Below, piece by piece: positions 52,201 through 61,792 of a stretch of DNA of 64,000 bases. A program made the translations under genes and the position numbers. The notes beneath the pieces are model-generated. The model was not told the DNA's origin and ran no database searches. It worked only from the letters and a program-made list of their open reading frames with translations. The stretch is from JALOKP01 sp963800865 (GTDB taxonomy: Bacteria > Acidobacteriota > Polarisedimenticolia > J045): positions 62,001-126,000 of the forward strand of contig CAWDCL010000005.1 in assembly GCA_963800865.1 (NCBI GenBank), given 5' to 3'. Position 1 is the first letter of the stretch. Each line of letters opens with the position of its first letter.

Positions 52201-52753
52201 GCCGATGGTCTTCGTGGTCAGGGACGAGCAGGGCCAGCCGGTGCAGGGGGCGATGGTGCTGCGCGCCGACCTCGGGACGGCCGGCGCCGGGGTCGGGATG
52301 GACATGGGCAGCGACCTCGACGGCCGGGCCCAGGTCCGGCACCTCGCCGACGGGACCTACGACCTGGTGGTCGTCGCCTCCGGCTTCGCGCTCAAGGTGC
52401 TGCCCCGGGTACCGGTCGGCGCGGAGGCGCCGAAGGAGATCCCGGTGGCGCTGCAGCGCGGCCAGCCGGTCACGGTGCGGGTCGTCGACAGCGCGGGGAA
52501 AGGCGTCGGCGGGATGATGGTCGCGGTCAAGGACGCCTCCGGCCTCGACCTCAGCTCGATGCTGGTCCTGCAGCGGATCTTCTCGCAGGAGGGCTACAGC
52601 CTCGGCACCGACGCCTCCGGCAGCGCGAAGCTCACGGCGCTCGAGGCCGGCAAGTACGAGTTCACCTTCAAGCGCGGCAAGGAGGTCGTCACGCGGCAGT
52701 CGGTCAAGGTCAGGCCCGGCGAGCCGACGACGGTCGAGGTGAAGCTGCCCTGA
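49241..52753 (+). CDS. exported protein of about twelve carboxypeptidase-regulatory-like domains
   Basis: 1170 residues from ATG 49241 (GGGAGG upstream) with a signal peptide (VAACLALALLAVCLFPALAA). About twelve Ig-like CarboxypepD_reg modules of ~85-100 residues. Examples of module starts: IHGAVVKAGGTPVAGALVVA, LSGQVFDRKTGRPLAKAEIE, ITGTVVDEAGKPVAEAKVTT, VTGQVTDLDGGLPLKGARVV, VTVRVVDSAGKGVGGMMVAV. The middle of a module carries GPDGRFTLSGIAPG-type turns. No catalytic domain, membrane anchor or lipobox. Probably an extracellular or surface structural/binding protein. Confidence 0.8.
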   Translation: MARHSIPVAACLALALLAVCLFPALAADSTTTRIHGAVVKAGGTPVAGALVVARPKELPKPPEAEASGDATTKPVRLPEMKTGPDGRFSLEVAGVPPVTLRVEAAGFATAIRKDLPGDQPVTVTLEAGLALSGQVFDRKTGRPLAKAEIEAAGNDASGFFDPDDAKRFRARTTADAQGRFRFASLSPDYYTVYASAPGFRNASRDRIGVGLGAAPADLFLYLKPGIAIPGRVAGKDGKPIAKARVSVRPSGGFPSNLADWTGGGEFVATTDDKGAFEVTGVPSAQAYLLEVTHEDYAPAWLDGVRTTDGRRAPPSTITLDRGVVLTGKLLAGDQPFDGRIGVEVTYEAPDDWAGTQRAVSRSGPKVIAKEGAFRIERLPTGTATVEVEPNGYAPVKKEKVVLEAEHGADVGTLTVERGAAITGTVVDEAGKPVAEAKVTTQSLSMTGGFVRRECTTGAEGTFALAGLPADRTYEVTAAHSDFASASQKELKTDGDAVTLMLRAEGSGTVTGRVLAGDPPVPVVGLYVEAVPKGDASPMGMLTALGMGVEKRAMHAPDGRFTLENVTPGTYTFKITADGLVPARIEEKELVPGQPLDLGEIRLDKGATVQGLVLDKGSKAPVGGAAIAIEEGGGLAGMMKQMDPNQRPAATTGPDGRFTLSGIAPGQLTLRAESERYAPTKATLDVQPGVPLADLTVDLGPGGSIEGIVRDKSGLPQPNYMVTATTGFGANLRMITSTDEVGHYKIDNVPPGDYMVVSMPSPRGGGGENAQAEMMSKMLMQSVKVEEARTAVLNFPAGGGAAITVKGVVRRGRSPLESRVFFVKTDAANAVSDLATTQTGPDGSFEVRLAGAGEYRAAVMPIDTKPGDVGTSVKVTIPDGKAIVDQDLVLSESEVTGQVTDLDGGLPLKGARVVAVQVDAAGEVDERTTSTGSATTDEDGRFVVAGLEPGDWRLSVLKDGYGSETIGPLTIKPDAKLEGKNAGLRTARPMVFVVRDEQGQPVQGAMVLRADLGTAGAGVGMDMGSDLDGRAQVRHLADGTYDLVVVASGFALKVLPRVPVGAEAPKEIPVALQRGQPVTVRVVDSAGKGVGGMMVAVKDASGLDLSSMLVLQRIFSQEGYSLGTDASGSAKLTALEAGKYEFTFKRGKEVVTRQSVKVRPGEPTTVEVKLP

Positions 52754-52768
52754 GCGCGCGCCAACCGG

Positions 52769-55700
52769 CTACGGGCAGCTCACTCCGGCGCGCTCCGTCC
52801 CTGCGCTGCTCCTCCCGAGCGACCCGGTTCCCACCGGACACGCATTCTGCGCGCGCGTCAGGTAGAAGAACGCCTGGCCCGACGACGGGAGATCCGGATC
52901 GGTCGCCGTCGTGTTGGGCCCGTCGTCCGACTCGAGGCAGTCGGCTGCCAGGAGATTCGAGGCCAGCCCCGATCGGAGCGTGTCGTAGACGAGCCCTGAC
53001 GCGAGCGCGCCCGGACTCGCCGGAACGTCCCAGGTCAGATCCGTCCTCGACGTGAAACGGAGATGCTCCGTCTCGCCGGGTGTCGCCCAGCTCGTGGCAC
53101 TCCGATCGTTGCAGTCGGCGGCGAGACTGACGCACGACGGATCGCCGAAGTCACCGTAGCCGTCCCCATCACGATCCACGCAGCCTGCGGTTCGAAGCTT
53201 CGTCTCCGTGACGTTGTTGCCCGGGAGGGAGAACCAGGCCGAGCGCGGGAAGAACGGATCGGAGCTCACGGTCCTTGCGCGCCAGTGGTAGAAGGTCCCC
53301 TCGCTCAGACCCGCGATCGACTGGTTGAAGTTCGTCACGCTTCCCGACGCGCCCACCGGTCCGGTCAAGACGGAAGACGATGCGGCACTCGCGACGCCGT
53401 TGAAGGAGCTGCCGAGCGGCTTGGCTTCCACCTGGAGGCGGACCCGGCCTCGTCCGGCCGGAGTGCGCCCCCGCACTCGCACGCGAAATTCCGTCTCGGA
53501 GTCGGACTTCCCGCCGGTACCCACCGGCGTCGCGCCGTTCGTCTGCGTTTGACGAGGGATGCGGTCGAGCGCCTCGACGCCACCGCCGTAGTAGAGGAAC
53601 ACCATCCCCTCGTCGGTTTGGCCGTTGTCGTAAAGCGGGGCGCCTACGACCACGTCAGCGATTCCGTCCCCGTTGACATCGCCGGCGGCCGCGGCGCTCG
53701 ATCCGAAGCCACAGACCGATTGAAGGCCCGGGTTGGTCCACCCCGGCGTGAGTCCCAGCCCCGAGGGCGAGCCCAAGAAGAGATCCGCGCGTCCCTCGCG
53801 GTCCAGGTTGATCGTGTAGTAATACCGTCCGGCGATGACGTCGGAGAAGCCATCGCCGTTGACGTCACCTGCCGTCGCAACACTCCCGAGGGTCGCACCC
53901 GCCTGGTCGTTGTCGATCGTCCACACCGGCGTCGCCGCAGGACCCGACGCCGACCCGAGGTAGAGGAAGGCGCGCCCTTCCACGCTCGTCTGGCCGGTAT
54001 CGAATCCAAAGGCGGACACGAGGACGTCGGCGAAGCCATCGCCGTTGACGTCCCCGGCGGTCCCCAGTTGCCGAGGCGGGCGAACGCCTGGTTGCCCTCG
54101 ACGCTCCACACCGGTGACGGCGCGAGACCGGAGGCCGAGCCAAGGTAGACGTACGCTCGACCCTCCAACGCCTCGCCGTTGCTGTAGGCGTCGGCCCCGA
54201 CGATGACGTCCGCGTAGCCGTCGCCGTTCACGTCGCCGGCGGTCGAGGCCGAAACCCCGAAGTACGCGAACGCCTGGTCACCTTCCTTCGTCCACGCGGG
54301 AGTGCTCGCAAGGCCCGTGGCCGAGCCCAGGTACACCCACACCTTTCCCTCCTGGTTCTGGTCGTTCGTGTAGTACGGCGCCCCGACGACGACGTCCGAG
54401 TAGCCGTCGCCGTTGACGTCCCCTGCGGTCCCTGCTGCAAGGCCGAGTTGCGCGTCCGCCCGATTGCCCTCGACCGTCCAGGCCGGTGTCGTCGCGAGCC
54501 CGGAGACCGAGCCGAGAAAAACGAAGGCTCGTCCCTCGCTGGTCTGCCCGTTGCTGAAATAGTCCGCACCGACGATGACGTCGGAGTAGCCGTCGCCGTT
54601 CACGTCGCCGGCGGTCCCGACCGCGTCGCCAAGGTAGGCCAGCTCGTTGTCACTCTCGAACGTCCACGCCGGCGCCGCGGCGAGTCCCGCGGCCGAACCG
54701 AAGTAGACGAACACTCGACCTTCGTCGGCTTGGCCGTTGTCGTACAGAGGGGCTCCGATGATGACGTCGGAATAGCCGTCGCCGTTCACGTCGCCGGCAG
54801 TCGCGGCCAGGACCCCGAAATGGGCGACGGCCTGGTCGCCCTCCGCCGTCCACGCCGAGACAGACGCGAGGACCGAGGCCGAGCCGAGGTAGACGGAGGC
54901 CCGCCCCTCGTCGGTCTGGCCGTTGTCGTAGCGATGGGCTCCGACGATGACGTCGGAGTAGCCGTCGCCGTTGACGTCCCCCGCCGTGGCCACCGAATAG
55001 CCGCACCAGGCTCCGATCTGGTCGGACTCGACGGTCCAGGCGGGACCGGTCGCGAGCCCCGAGGCGGCGCCGAGGTACAGCTGGGCCCGCCCCTCGTCGC
55101 TCTGACCGTTGTCGAAGAGGTAGTTTCCGGCGATGACGTCTGCGAAGCCATCTCCGTTGATATCCCCGGCTGTTGCAACCGAGTAGGCATACCGAGCGTC
55201 GGCCTGGTCGCTCTCGGTCGTCCACGACGGCGAGAGGCTCAGTCCCGAGGACGAGCCGAGGTAGAGAGAGGCTCTCCCCTCGTTGTTCTGGCCGTTGTCG
55301 AAGTACGGCGCTCCCACCACGACGTCGGCGTAGCCGTCGCCGTTGACGTCGCCGGCCGTCGCCACCGAGCGCCCGAACTCGGCGCCCGCCTGGTTGCTCT
55401 CGGCCGTCCACGCCGCAGTCGTGCCGAGGCCCGAGGCCGAGCCGAGGTAGACGAAGGCGCCCCCCTCGTTGAACTCGACGTTGGAGTAGAAGTTCGCGCC
55501 CACCACGACGTCGGCGTAGCCGTCACCGTTGACGTCCCCCGCGGTCGCGACCGACGTTCCGAACTGAGCGCCGCTCCTGTTGATCCCGACCGCCCATGCG
55601 GCCGTCGTCCCGAGGCCGGCGGCCGATCCGAGATAGACCGAAGCCTGTCCCCCGTTGCTCACGCCAGGCGCCCCGACGATCAAGTCGGCGTACCCGTCGC

Positions 55701-56883
55701 CGTTGACGTCCCCGGCCGCCGCGACGGAGGTCGCGAAGTTCGCGCTGCCCAGGTTGGCCTCCACCGTCCATCCCGCGGTTGTCGCCAGGCCTGCGGCGGA
55801 GCCGTAGTACACGAACGCTCGTCCTTCCTCGAACTCGGGGTTGGTAAACGCGTACGCCCCGACGACCACGTCCGCGTAGCCGTCTCCGTTGATATCCCCC
55901 GCCGTCGCGACGGACCACCCGAACAGCGCGTTGGCCCGGTCGCTCTCCGCAGTCCAGGCGGGGACGGACGCGAGCCCCGAGGCCGAGCCGAGGTAGACGA
56001 AAGCGCGCCCCTCGTCTGTCTGACCGTTGTCGAAGAGCGGCGCACCCACGACGACATCCGAGTAGCCGTCGCCATTGACGTCGCCGGCGGTCGATACGGA
56101 ATAGCCGTACCAGCCGGAGTTCTGATTGCTCTCCCCGTTCCACGATGCCGAAGTCGCCAGCGGATCGACGGTCACCGGATACGCCGCTCCCCTGTCGTCG
56201 AACACGATGCGGATACCGCGCAGGCCGGGCTCCGTGAACCCCTCCATGCGGGCGGGCAGCGTCCGGCCGCCAGCGTCGACGACCGTCAGCGCCGCGTAAT
56301 GGAGTACGACCGCGCCGCCGGGAGCCTCGAAGTCGATCGCCTGGCCGTCTTCGCTGAAAGCTGGATCGAGCGTGCCGGTCAGTGAGAGTTCGATGAACAC
56401 CTCGCCGCGCGCAGGCGACAACGGACCGCTGAGCGTGAACCCCTGCTCGAGCCCGCGATCATCGTTGATGTACCACTCGACGATGCTGCCGCGATCGTAC
56501 TCGACGCGGTTACCGTCGACATGCAGGCGCGCCGGCTCGACCGCTGCGACGTCACCGGAGGAGGAGACGCCCACGAACGCCAGTCCCCACTCCCAGGGAG
56601 CCACCTGCTCGGTGCGCGGGACCACGCGAATTCCATCGGCCGTGAACGACGCCCTGAGATTGTGGGCCCGGTTGGGGGCTTGCCAGCCTGCCTCGCCCTG
56701 CCACGTGATCTCATATTCGGAGTCGGCAATGTGACTCTGCACGGCGGCCGACCAGCTCGGCGGAACGCTCGAGTCCGCGAGGGCTCTTGCCGGCACGACG
56801 GAAATCGCAGCCGCGAGCAGCGCTGCGGTGACGCAGGCAAGCCTGCGGCTGACCTGCCGCCCCGATCGACGGTTCCCGACCAT
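52769..56883 (-). CDS. secreted FG-GAP protein with 14 propeller blades (frame change near 54065)
   Basis: About 1370 residues from ATG 56883 (signal peptide RLACVTAALLAAAISVVPAR). After a ~240-residue N-terminal domain come fourteen FG-GAP/integrin-alpha repeats of ~62 residues, each with a calcium loop TAGDVNGDGYSDV and a VGAPxxDNGQxxEG turn. An FN3-like region and a C-terminal module with FFYLTRAQNACPVGTGSLGR follow. Blades 1-11 and 12-14 are in different frames, joined at a run of four Cs at 54062-54065. ATG 56967 is an alternative start with its own AGGAG. Role: probably cell-surface binding or cargo of a secretion system; inferred only. Confidence 0.82.
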
Positions 56884-57225
56884 CGGCTCGTCCTCAGCAG
56901 GGCCAGCGGGCGGGCGATTCGGTCCTCGCTTCACGGGCAGAGCACGGATGAAGCGGACACCGGCCATCGACGCGATCTCCTTCGGGGTTCGAGGAGAATA
57001 CGCTGCAACGCCCGCCGCAGGTTCCCAAATAAGCATCCGCTCAGGGGTTCGCGACTGACATACTAGTGGGCGCAGGAAGGCGATTCACGGCGCGATTCAT
57101 GACGGATGAGCGATCTGATCCTCGCCTCGTGGCCCGGCGAGCGCGTCAACTGGAGGTCGTGCCCGGAGTTGCGCCGCTCGCGGCGGGGACGGGCCGGGTC
57201 GCGAGTCCCGGCCCCGCCGCCGCGG

Positions 57226-57954
57226 TCACTCCGGTCCGATCGGGTAGCTGAAGCGGGTGAAGTCCTCGCGGTAGACCTGTTGCACGAGCGCCGCGCACTC
57301 GGCGTCGTAGTACTCCGCCAGCCGCTTGCTCGCCGCCGTCGCCGGCGGGCCGGTGCGCGGGATCGCATCCGGCGGCGCGCCGCCGATGCGGGCGAAGATC
57401 CTCTCCAGGTCGGCGTCCAGGGTCTCGAGCCGGCCGACGAAGTCCATCCGGTCCGCAAGGCCCAGGATCCGCGACTGCCGCATCCAGTGGGCGTTCTCGG
57501 CCTCGCCGCCGTCGGCAAGGTAGCGACAGAAGGCGCGGAACGTGACCTTCCCGCCGTCGTGCGTCGCCACCCGCTCGCCGTACATCGCCAGGTGCTTGTC
57601 CCCCTCTCGAAACTTGTCGAGAAAGGCCGAGAGCACCCGGCCGTAGGGGTTGCGCACCACGCTGAAGAAGAAGTACCCGCGGAGCCGGAACAGGTCGCCG
57701 ACGCCGAGGTTGCGGAAGTGCGTTGCCCGCACCTTGGCCCGGTCGAGATCCGCCGGGTCCAGCCCCGGCTCGGGGAACCGCCCGAACAGCGCCGAGACGA
57801 CGCTGCTGTTCGCGGACTTCGGGATGCGGATGTAGACGTACCGCCAGCTGCGAGACACCACGCTCCGGTCGTCGATGATGCGCAGCCGCTGCTCGCTCCA
57901 CAGCCGCGGGCGCACGAGGTAGTAGGGCCGGATGATCATGTTCCAGTGGGCCAT
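57226..57954 (-). CDS. sulfotransferase family protein
   Basis: 242 residues, no signal peptide. PAPS-binding 5' loop YIRIPKSANSSVVSALFG, 3'-phosphate motif VVRNPYGRVLSAFLDKF, and the closing YREDFTRFSYP typical of the carbohydrate (heparan-2-O/dermatan type, Sulfotransfer_2) group. Likely sulfates a sugar of the envelope or an exopolysaccharide. No neighbouring polysaccharide genes in view. Isolated, with ~200-bp spacers on both sides that show no genes. Confidence 0.85.
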   Translation of the reverse strand: MAHWNMIIRPYYLVRPRLWSEQRLRIIDDRSVVSRSWRYVYIRIPKSANSSVVSALFGRFPEPGLDPADLDRAKVRATHFRNLGVGDLFRLRGYFFFSVVRNPYGRVLSAFLDKFREGDKHLAMYGERVATHDGGKVTFRAFCRYLADGGEAENAHWMRQSRILGLADRMDFVGRLETLDADLERIFARIGGAPPDAIPRTGPPATAASKRLAEYYDAECAALVQQVYREDFTRFSYPIGPE

Positions 57955-58084
57955 CGGTGACTCCGCGTGATCCGGCGGATGGGTGGTCCTGCCGATCTCG
58001 TGCGATGCGGCAAGGGTAGCACCGGCGCGTGGAGGTCGGGGACGCCCACCGCCGGGGCGATGGCGCTCGATGGTCGCTTTCCCG

Positions 58085-58650
58085 TCAGACCCCGTCGGGC
58101 AGCGGCACCGTGCTCAGCCGGAACTCGAATCCCGGCATCGCCGCGGGCCGGAACGGCTCGTCGTAGCGCGCGACGCTCCGCGCCCGGTAGACCCCGTGCT
58201 CGAGCACGTACTCCTCGATCGCCCGGGCGTGCAGATCGACGATCCAGTAGTGCGTGACATCGAAGCGCGCGTACGACTCGAGCTTCCGCACGCGGTCGAG
58301 TCGCTCCGTGCCGGGCGAGAGGATTTCGACGCAGAGATCGGGGGCGCCGATCACCCGGCTTCCCTGCAGGATCCCGGAGCGCGCTCGCGAGAGGAAGAAG
58401 ACGTCCCGTTGGACCACGTTGTGGGGGTCGAACGTGACGTCGAGGGGGCGATGTGAACCGTCCCGAGATCGTGCGCCCGGACGTGAGCCAGGAGCGCGAA
58501 CGCGACCTCGCGCGAGACATCCTGGTGCCACCGGTTCGGCGACGGCGTCATGACCAGTTCCCCCCCGAGGAGCTGGTAGCGATGCCCGTCGTCGGGGAGC
58601 GCGACGTAGTCCGCGTAGGTCAGCAGACGATCGCGGCCCGATTCCGACAT
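58085..58650 (-). CDS. Uma2-family PD-(D/E)XK putative endonuclease (frame change near 58445)
   Basis: About 188 residues. N-terminus LTYADYVALPDDGHRYQLLG, then LVMTPSPNRWHQDVSREVAF, then, in another frame, LDVTFDPHNVVQRDVFFLS and the nuclease core GAPDLCVEILSPGTERLDRV with RKLESYARFDVTHYWIVD. The catalytic Asp, Glu and Lys are all present. The frames meet at a run of five Gs (58443-58447), suggesting an indel. Uma2 proteins are frequent, poorly understood and often multi-copy; a mobile-element link is suspected for some. Confidence 0.82.
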
Positions 58651-58889
58651 CGGGGTCACTCCTCGGAGGGACGGTATCGCACGCCGTGCGGCGTGGGCGG
58701 CCTGTGGAAGGCCGACCGTCCCGCTTCCGCAAGGCGACCATCGTACACCGGTGCGCGCGAGCGGATGGACCGGGGCACCGGCGCGTGGCGCCCCTCGCGA
58801 CACGCCGGCCGGCGCGCGCAGGCCGCCGCGAGCCAGGATCTCGAACAGGCTGAGTCCTCGAGTCGGCCCTCCCGCCCGGCGGCCGACCG

Positions 58890-59319
58890 TTACCGGGGCA
58901 GCACGTTCCCCCGGTAGTCGACGACGGTGCTGCTCTGCCCCGGTCCGGCGGCGAGGGCGCCCAGCAGTGGATCCACCGCGTTCACCGCGAGCACCGACGG
59001 GCCGTCCTTCGCCTCGAGCGAGGCGAGCGGCCCCTCGTCGACTTCGACACCCGGCGATCTCGGAAAGACCCCGGCGCTCGACCACAGGAGATCGATCGCA
59101 TCGAGGCGCTCCGCCGCGATGGCCGCCGCGTCCGCGATCGAGGATTCCATGCTGAGGTCGAGGGGCGCGATGTCGATCTGCCCGGTCCAGCGCTCCGCGA
59201 GAGCCGACAGGGCCTCCGCGGTAGCGGGTCGGCGGCAGGTGGCGGGCACGCGATCGCCCGCCGCCGCGTGCTGGTTTTGCCAGTTCGAGCCCCACGCCGC
59301 GGGACGTTCCCGTGATCAC
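58890..59319 (-). pseudogene. short-chain dehydrogenase remnant
   Basis: GTG 59319 opens VITGTSRGVGLELAK, the NAD(P)-binding TGxxxGxG of a C-factor-type SDR. After a frame change near 59255 it continues GDRVPATCRRPATAEALSAL, IDIAPLDLSMESSIADAAAI, DLLWSSAGVFPRS (NNAG degenerated to SSAG) and VNAVDPLLGALAAG. It then jumps straight to the family's C-terminal VVDYRGNVLPR. The catalytic Ser-Tyr-Lys region (~90 residues) is missing, so this is a deleted gene rather than a simple sequencing error. Neighbour of Uma2; 58651-58889 shows no gene. Confidence 0.7.
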
Positions 59320-59414
59320 GCAGCCCGGGCACGTGCCGCCGCCGATGCGTCCCGACGGAGCTGTGGCACAATCCCCCGCCCTTTCCCGCCCACCCCGCCC
59401 GGAGACAACTCCCC

Positions 59415-61711
59415 GTGTCCATCGACCAGGACCGCCTGCTCGAGCGCCTCAACCCGCCGCAGCGGGAGGCCGTCACGCACGGCGAGGGGCCGCTCCTGAT
59501 CCTGGCCGGCGCGGGCTCGGGCAAGACGCGCGTCATCACGCACCGCATCGCCTGGCTGGTCGGCGTCGCCGGGGCCGACCCGCGCCAGGTCGTGGCGATG
59601 ACCTTCACCAACAAGGCCGCGAAGGAGATGCGCGAGCGGGCCGAGAGCCTGCTGCGCCACGACCTGGCCGGGGCCTACGTCGGGACCTTCCACGCCTTCG
59701 GCCTGCGCCTGCTGCGGATGCACGCGCTCGACGCCGGCTACCCGCCGACCTTCGTCGTCTACGACTCGGCCGACCAGCTGGCCGCGGTGCGGGCGTCGCT
59801 CAAGGAGCTGTCGCTCGACGACAAGTCGATGACCCCCAGGCAGGTCCTTTCCTGGATCTCGCGCCAGAAGAACGCGCTGGTCGATCCCGACGCCGCGGCG
59901 GCCCGGGCGATGACGCCGCAGGACGCCAGCATGTCCCGCGTCTACGCGCTCTACGCCGAGCGCCTGAAGCGCGCCGGCGCGATGGACTTCGACGACCTGC
60001 TGGTGCAGCTCATCCGGCTGTTCCGGACGCGGCCCGACGTCGCCGACCGCCACGCCCAGCGGATCCGCTGGCTCCTGGTCGACGAGTACCAGGACACCAA
60101 CCCGATCCAGTACGCGCTGATCCGGATGCTGGCCGGCGCGCCACCGCAACGTCTGCTGCGTCGGCGACGAGGACCAGTCGATCTACGCCTTCCGCGGGGC
60201 CGACATCCGGAACATCCTGGACTTCGAGCAGGACTTCAAGGACGCGACGATCGTCAAGCTCGAGCAGAACTACCGCTCGACCCGGAACATCCTGGCGGCC
60301 GCGACGGCGGTGATCCGCAACAACGCCAACCGCCACGACAAGACGCTCTGGACCGAGAACGCGGAGGGCGCGAAGCTCCAGCTCCACACCGCGCAGGACG
60401 ACCGGGCCGAGGCCGACTTCGTCGTCGAGACGATGCTGAAGCTGGTGCGCGAGCACGCGATCCCGCTCGACCAGGTCGGCGTGCTGTACCGCACGAACGC
60501 GACCTCGCGCGCTGTTCGAAGACCGGCTGATGTCGCGCAACGTCCCCTACCGCGTCGTCGGCAGCCTCAGGTTCTACGAGCGCAAGGAGATCAAGGACGT
60601 CCTGGCCTGGCTGCGCCTCCTGGTCCACCCCGACTCGGACGAGGACTTCCTGCGCGCCGCGCAGACCCCGCCGCGGGGCCTGGGCGAGACGACGCTGGGC
60701 GAGATCGCGCGCCGCGCGCGCGAGGCCAACGTCTCGCTCCACGCCGCCGCGCGCGACGCGATCGAGGCGCCGGCCGGGCTGAACGCCCGCGCCGTCAACG
60801 CGCTGTCGAACTTCCTCGGCACGATCAAGGACCTGACCGACCTGACGCGCGAGGTCTCGACCGCCGCCACGGTGACCTCGACGATCGAGGCGATCGACTA
60901 CGCGCTCTACCTGGAGAAGGCGCACCCCGAGGACCACGTCTCCCGGGCCGAGAACCTCGACGCGCTGACCTCCGCCGCCGAGGAGCACGACGAGGCCGGC
61001 GCGCCGGAGGGGATGGCGGGGTTCCTCGACCGCGTCTCGCTGCGCTCGGACAGCGACGACGTCGCCGGCGAGCGCGGGCCGTCGCTGATGACGGTCCACT
61101 CGGCCAAGGGGCTGGAGTTCGACGCCGTCTTCCTGGCCGGCCTCAACGAGGAGCTGTTCCCGCACAGCTTCTCGGCCGGCGAGCCCGACGGCCTGGAGGA
61201 GGAGCGGCGCCTGATGTACGTCGCGCTGACGCGCGCGCGCAAGGTGCTGACGCTCAGCTCGGCACGCTTCCGCCACGTCTTCGGCCAGCTCACCTTCGCG
61301 CTGCCGTCGCGCTTCCTCGACGAGATCCCGGAGGAGCTGCTGCGCCGCACCGGCGACGGGGGCGGCGGCGCGCTGGCCGGGGCGGGGTTCCGCTCGCGCT
61401 TCGGCGGCGACGACGCGATGGAGGGGTTCGCGGGCTACGGCCACGCGCCCGCCGAGCCGCGGGCGCGGCCGGCCGGGATCCCGGCGCGCCGCGGCGGCCC
61501 GCGCCGCGTGGAGCGCGAGCCGGCGGCCGCGCCGGCGGGGCGCGCGGCGGGCGGGTTCCGGCCCGGGATGCGGATCGTCCACCCGCAGTTCGGCGCGGGG
61601 ACGGTGCTGTCGGCGTCGGGCCAGGGGAAGTCGCTGGCGCTCGACATCCGCTTCGAGCGCGCGGGGCGGAAGAAGATCCTCGCGGCCTACACGACGCTGG
61701 TGGAGGAGTAG
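59415..61711 (+). CDS. UvrD/PcrA-type superfamily 1 DNA helicase (two frame changes)
   Basis: About 765 residues, 3'-5' helicase for excision repair and for removing proteins from DNA. LNPPQREAVTHGEGPLLILA then AGAGSGKTRVITHRIAWLV (motif I), TFTNKAAKEMRER (Ia), LVDEYQDTNPIQ (II), VGDEDQSIYAFRGADIRNIL (III), LEQNYRST (IV), MTVHSAKGLEFDAVFLAGL (V) and LMYVALTRARKVL (VI). A Tudor-like tail (HPQFGAGTVLSASGQGKSLA) matches PcrA. Frame changes near 60140 and 60511 interrupt an otherwise complete protein. The start is GTG 59415. Confidence 0.93.
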
Positions 61712-61792
61712 CGGCCGGCCGGGAACCCCCGCGCGATCATTCCGAGTCCGACCCGGGTCCGATGTGTCGCGCAGTCTGGATCGCCACGCGGA

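Noticed and set aside
53640..56130. Regular ~186-bp repeats considered as CRISPR or satellite DNA
   Set aside because: They are the coding repeats of FG-GAP blades, in frame, too long for CRISPR repeats.
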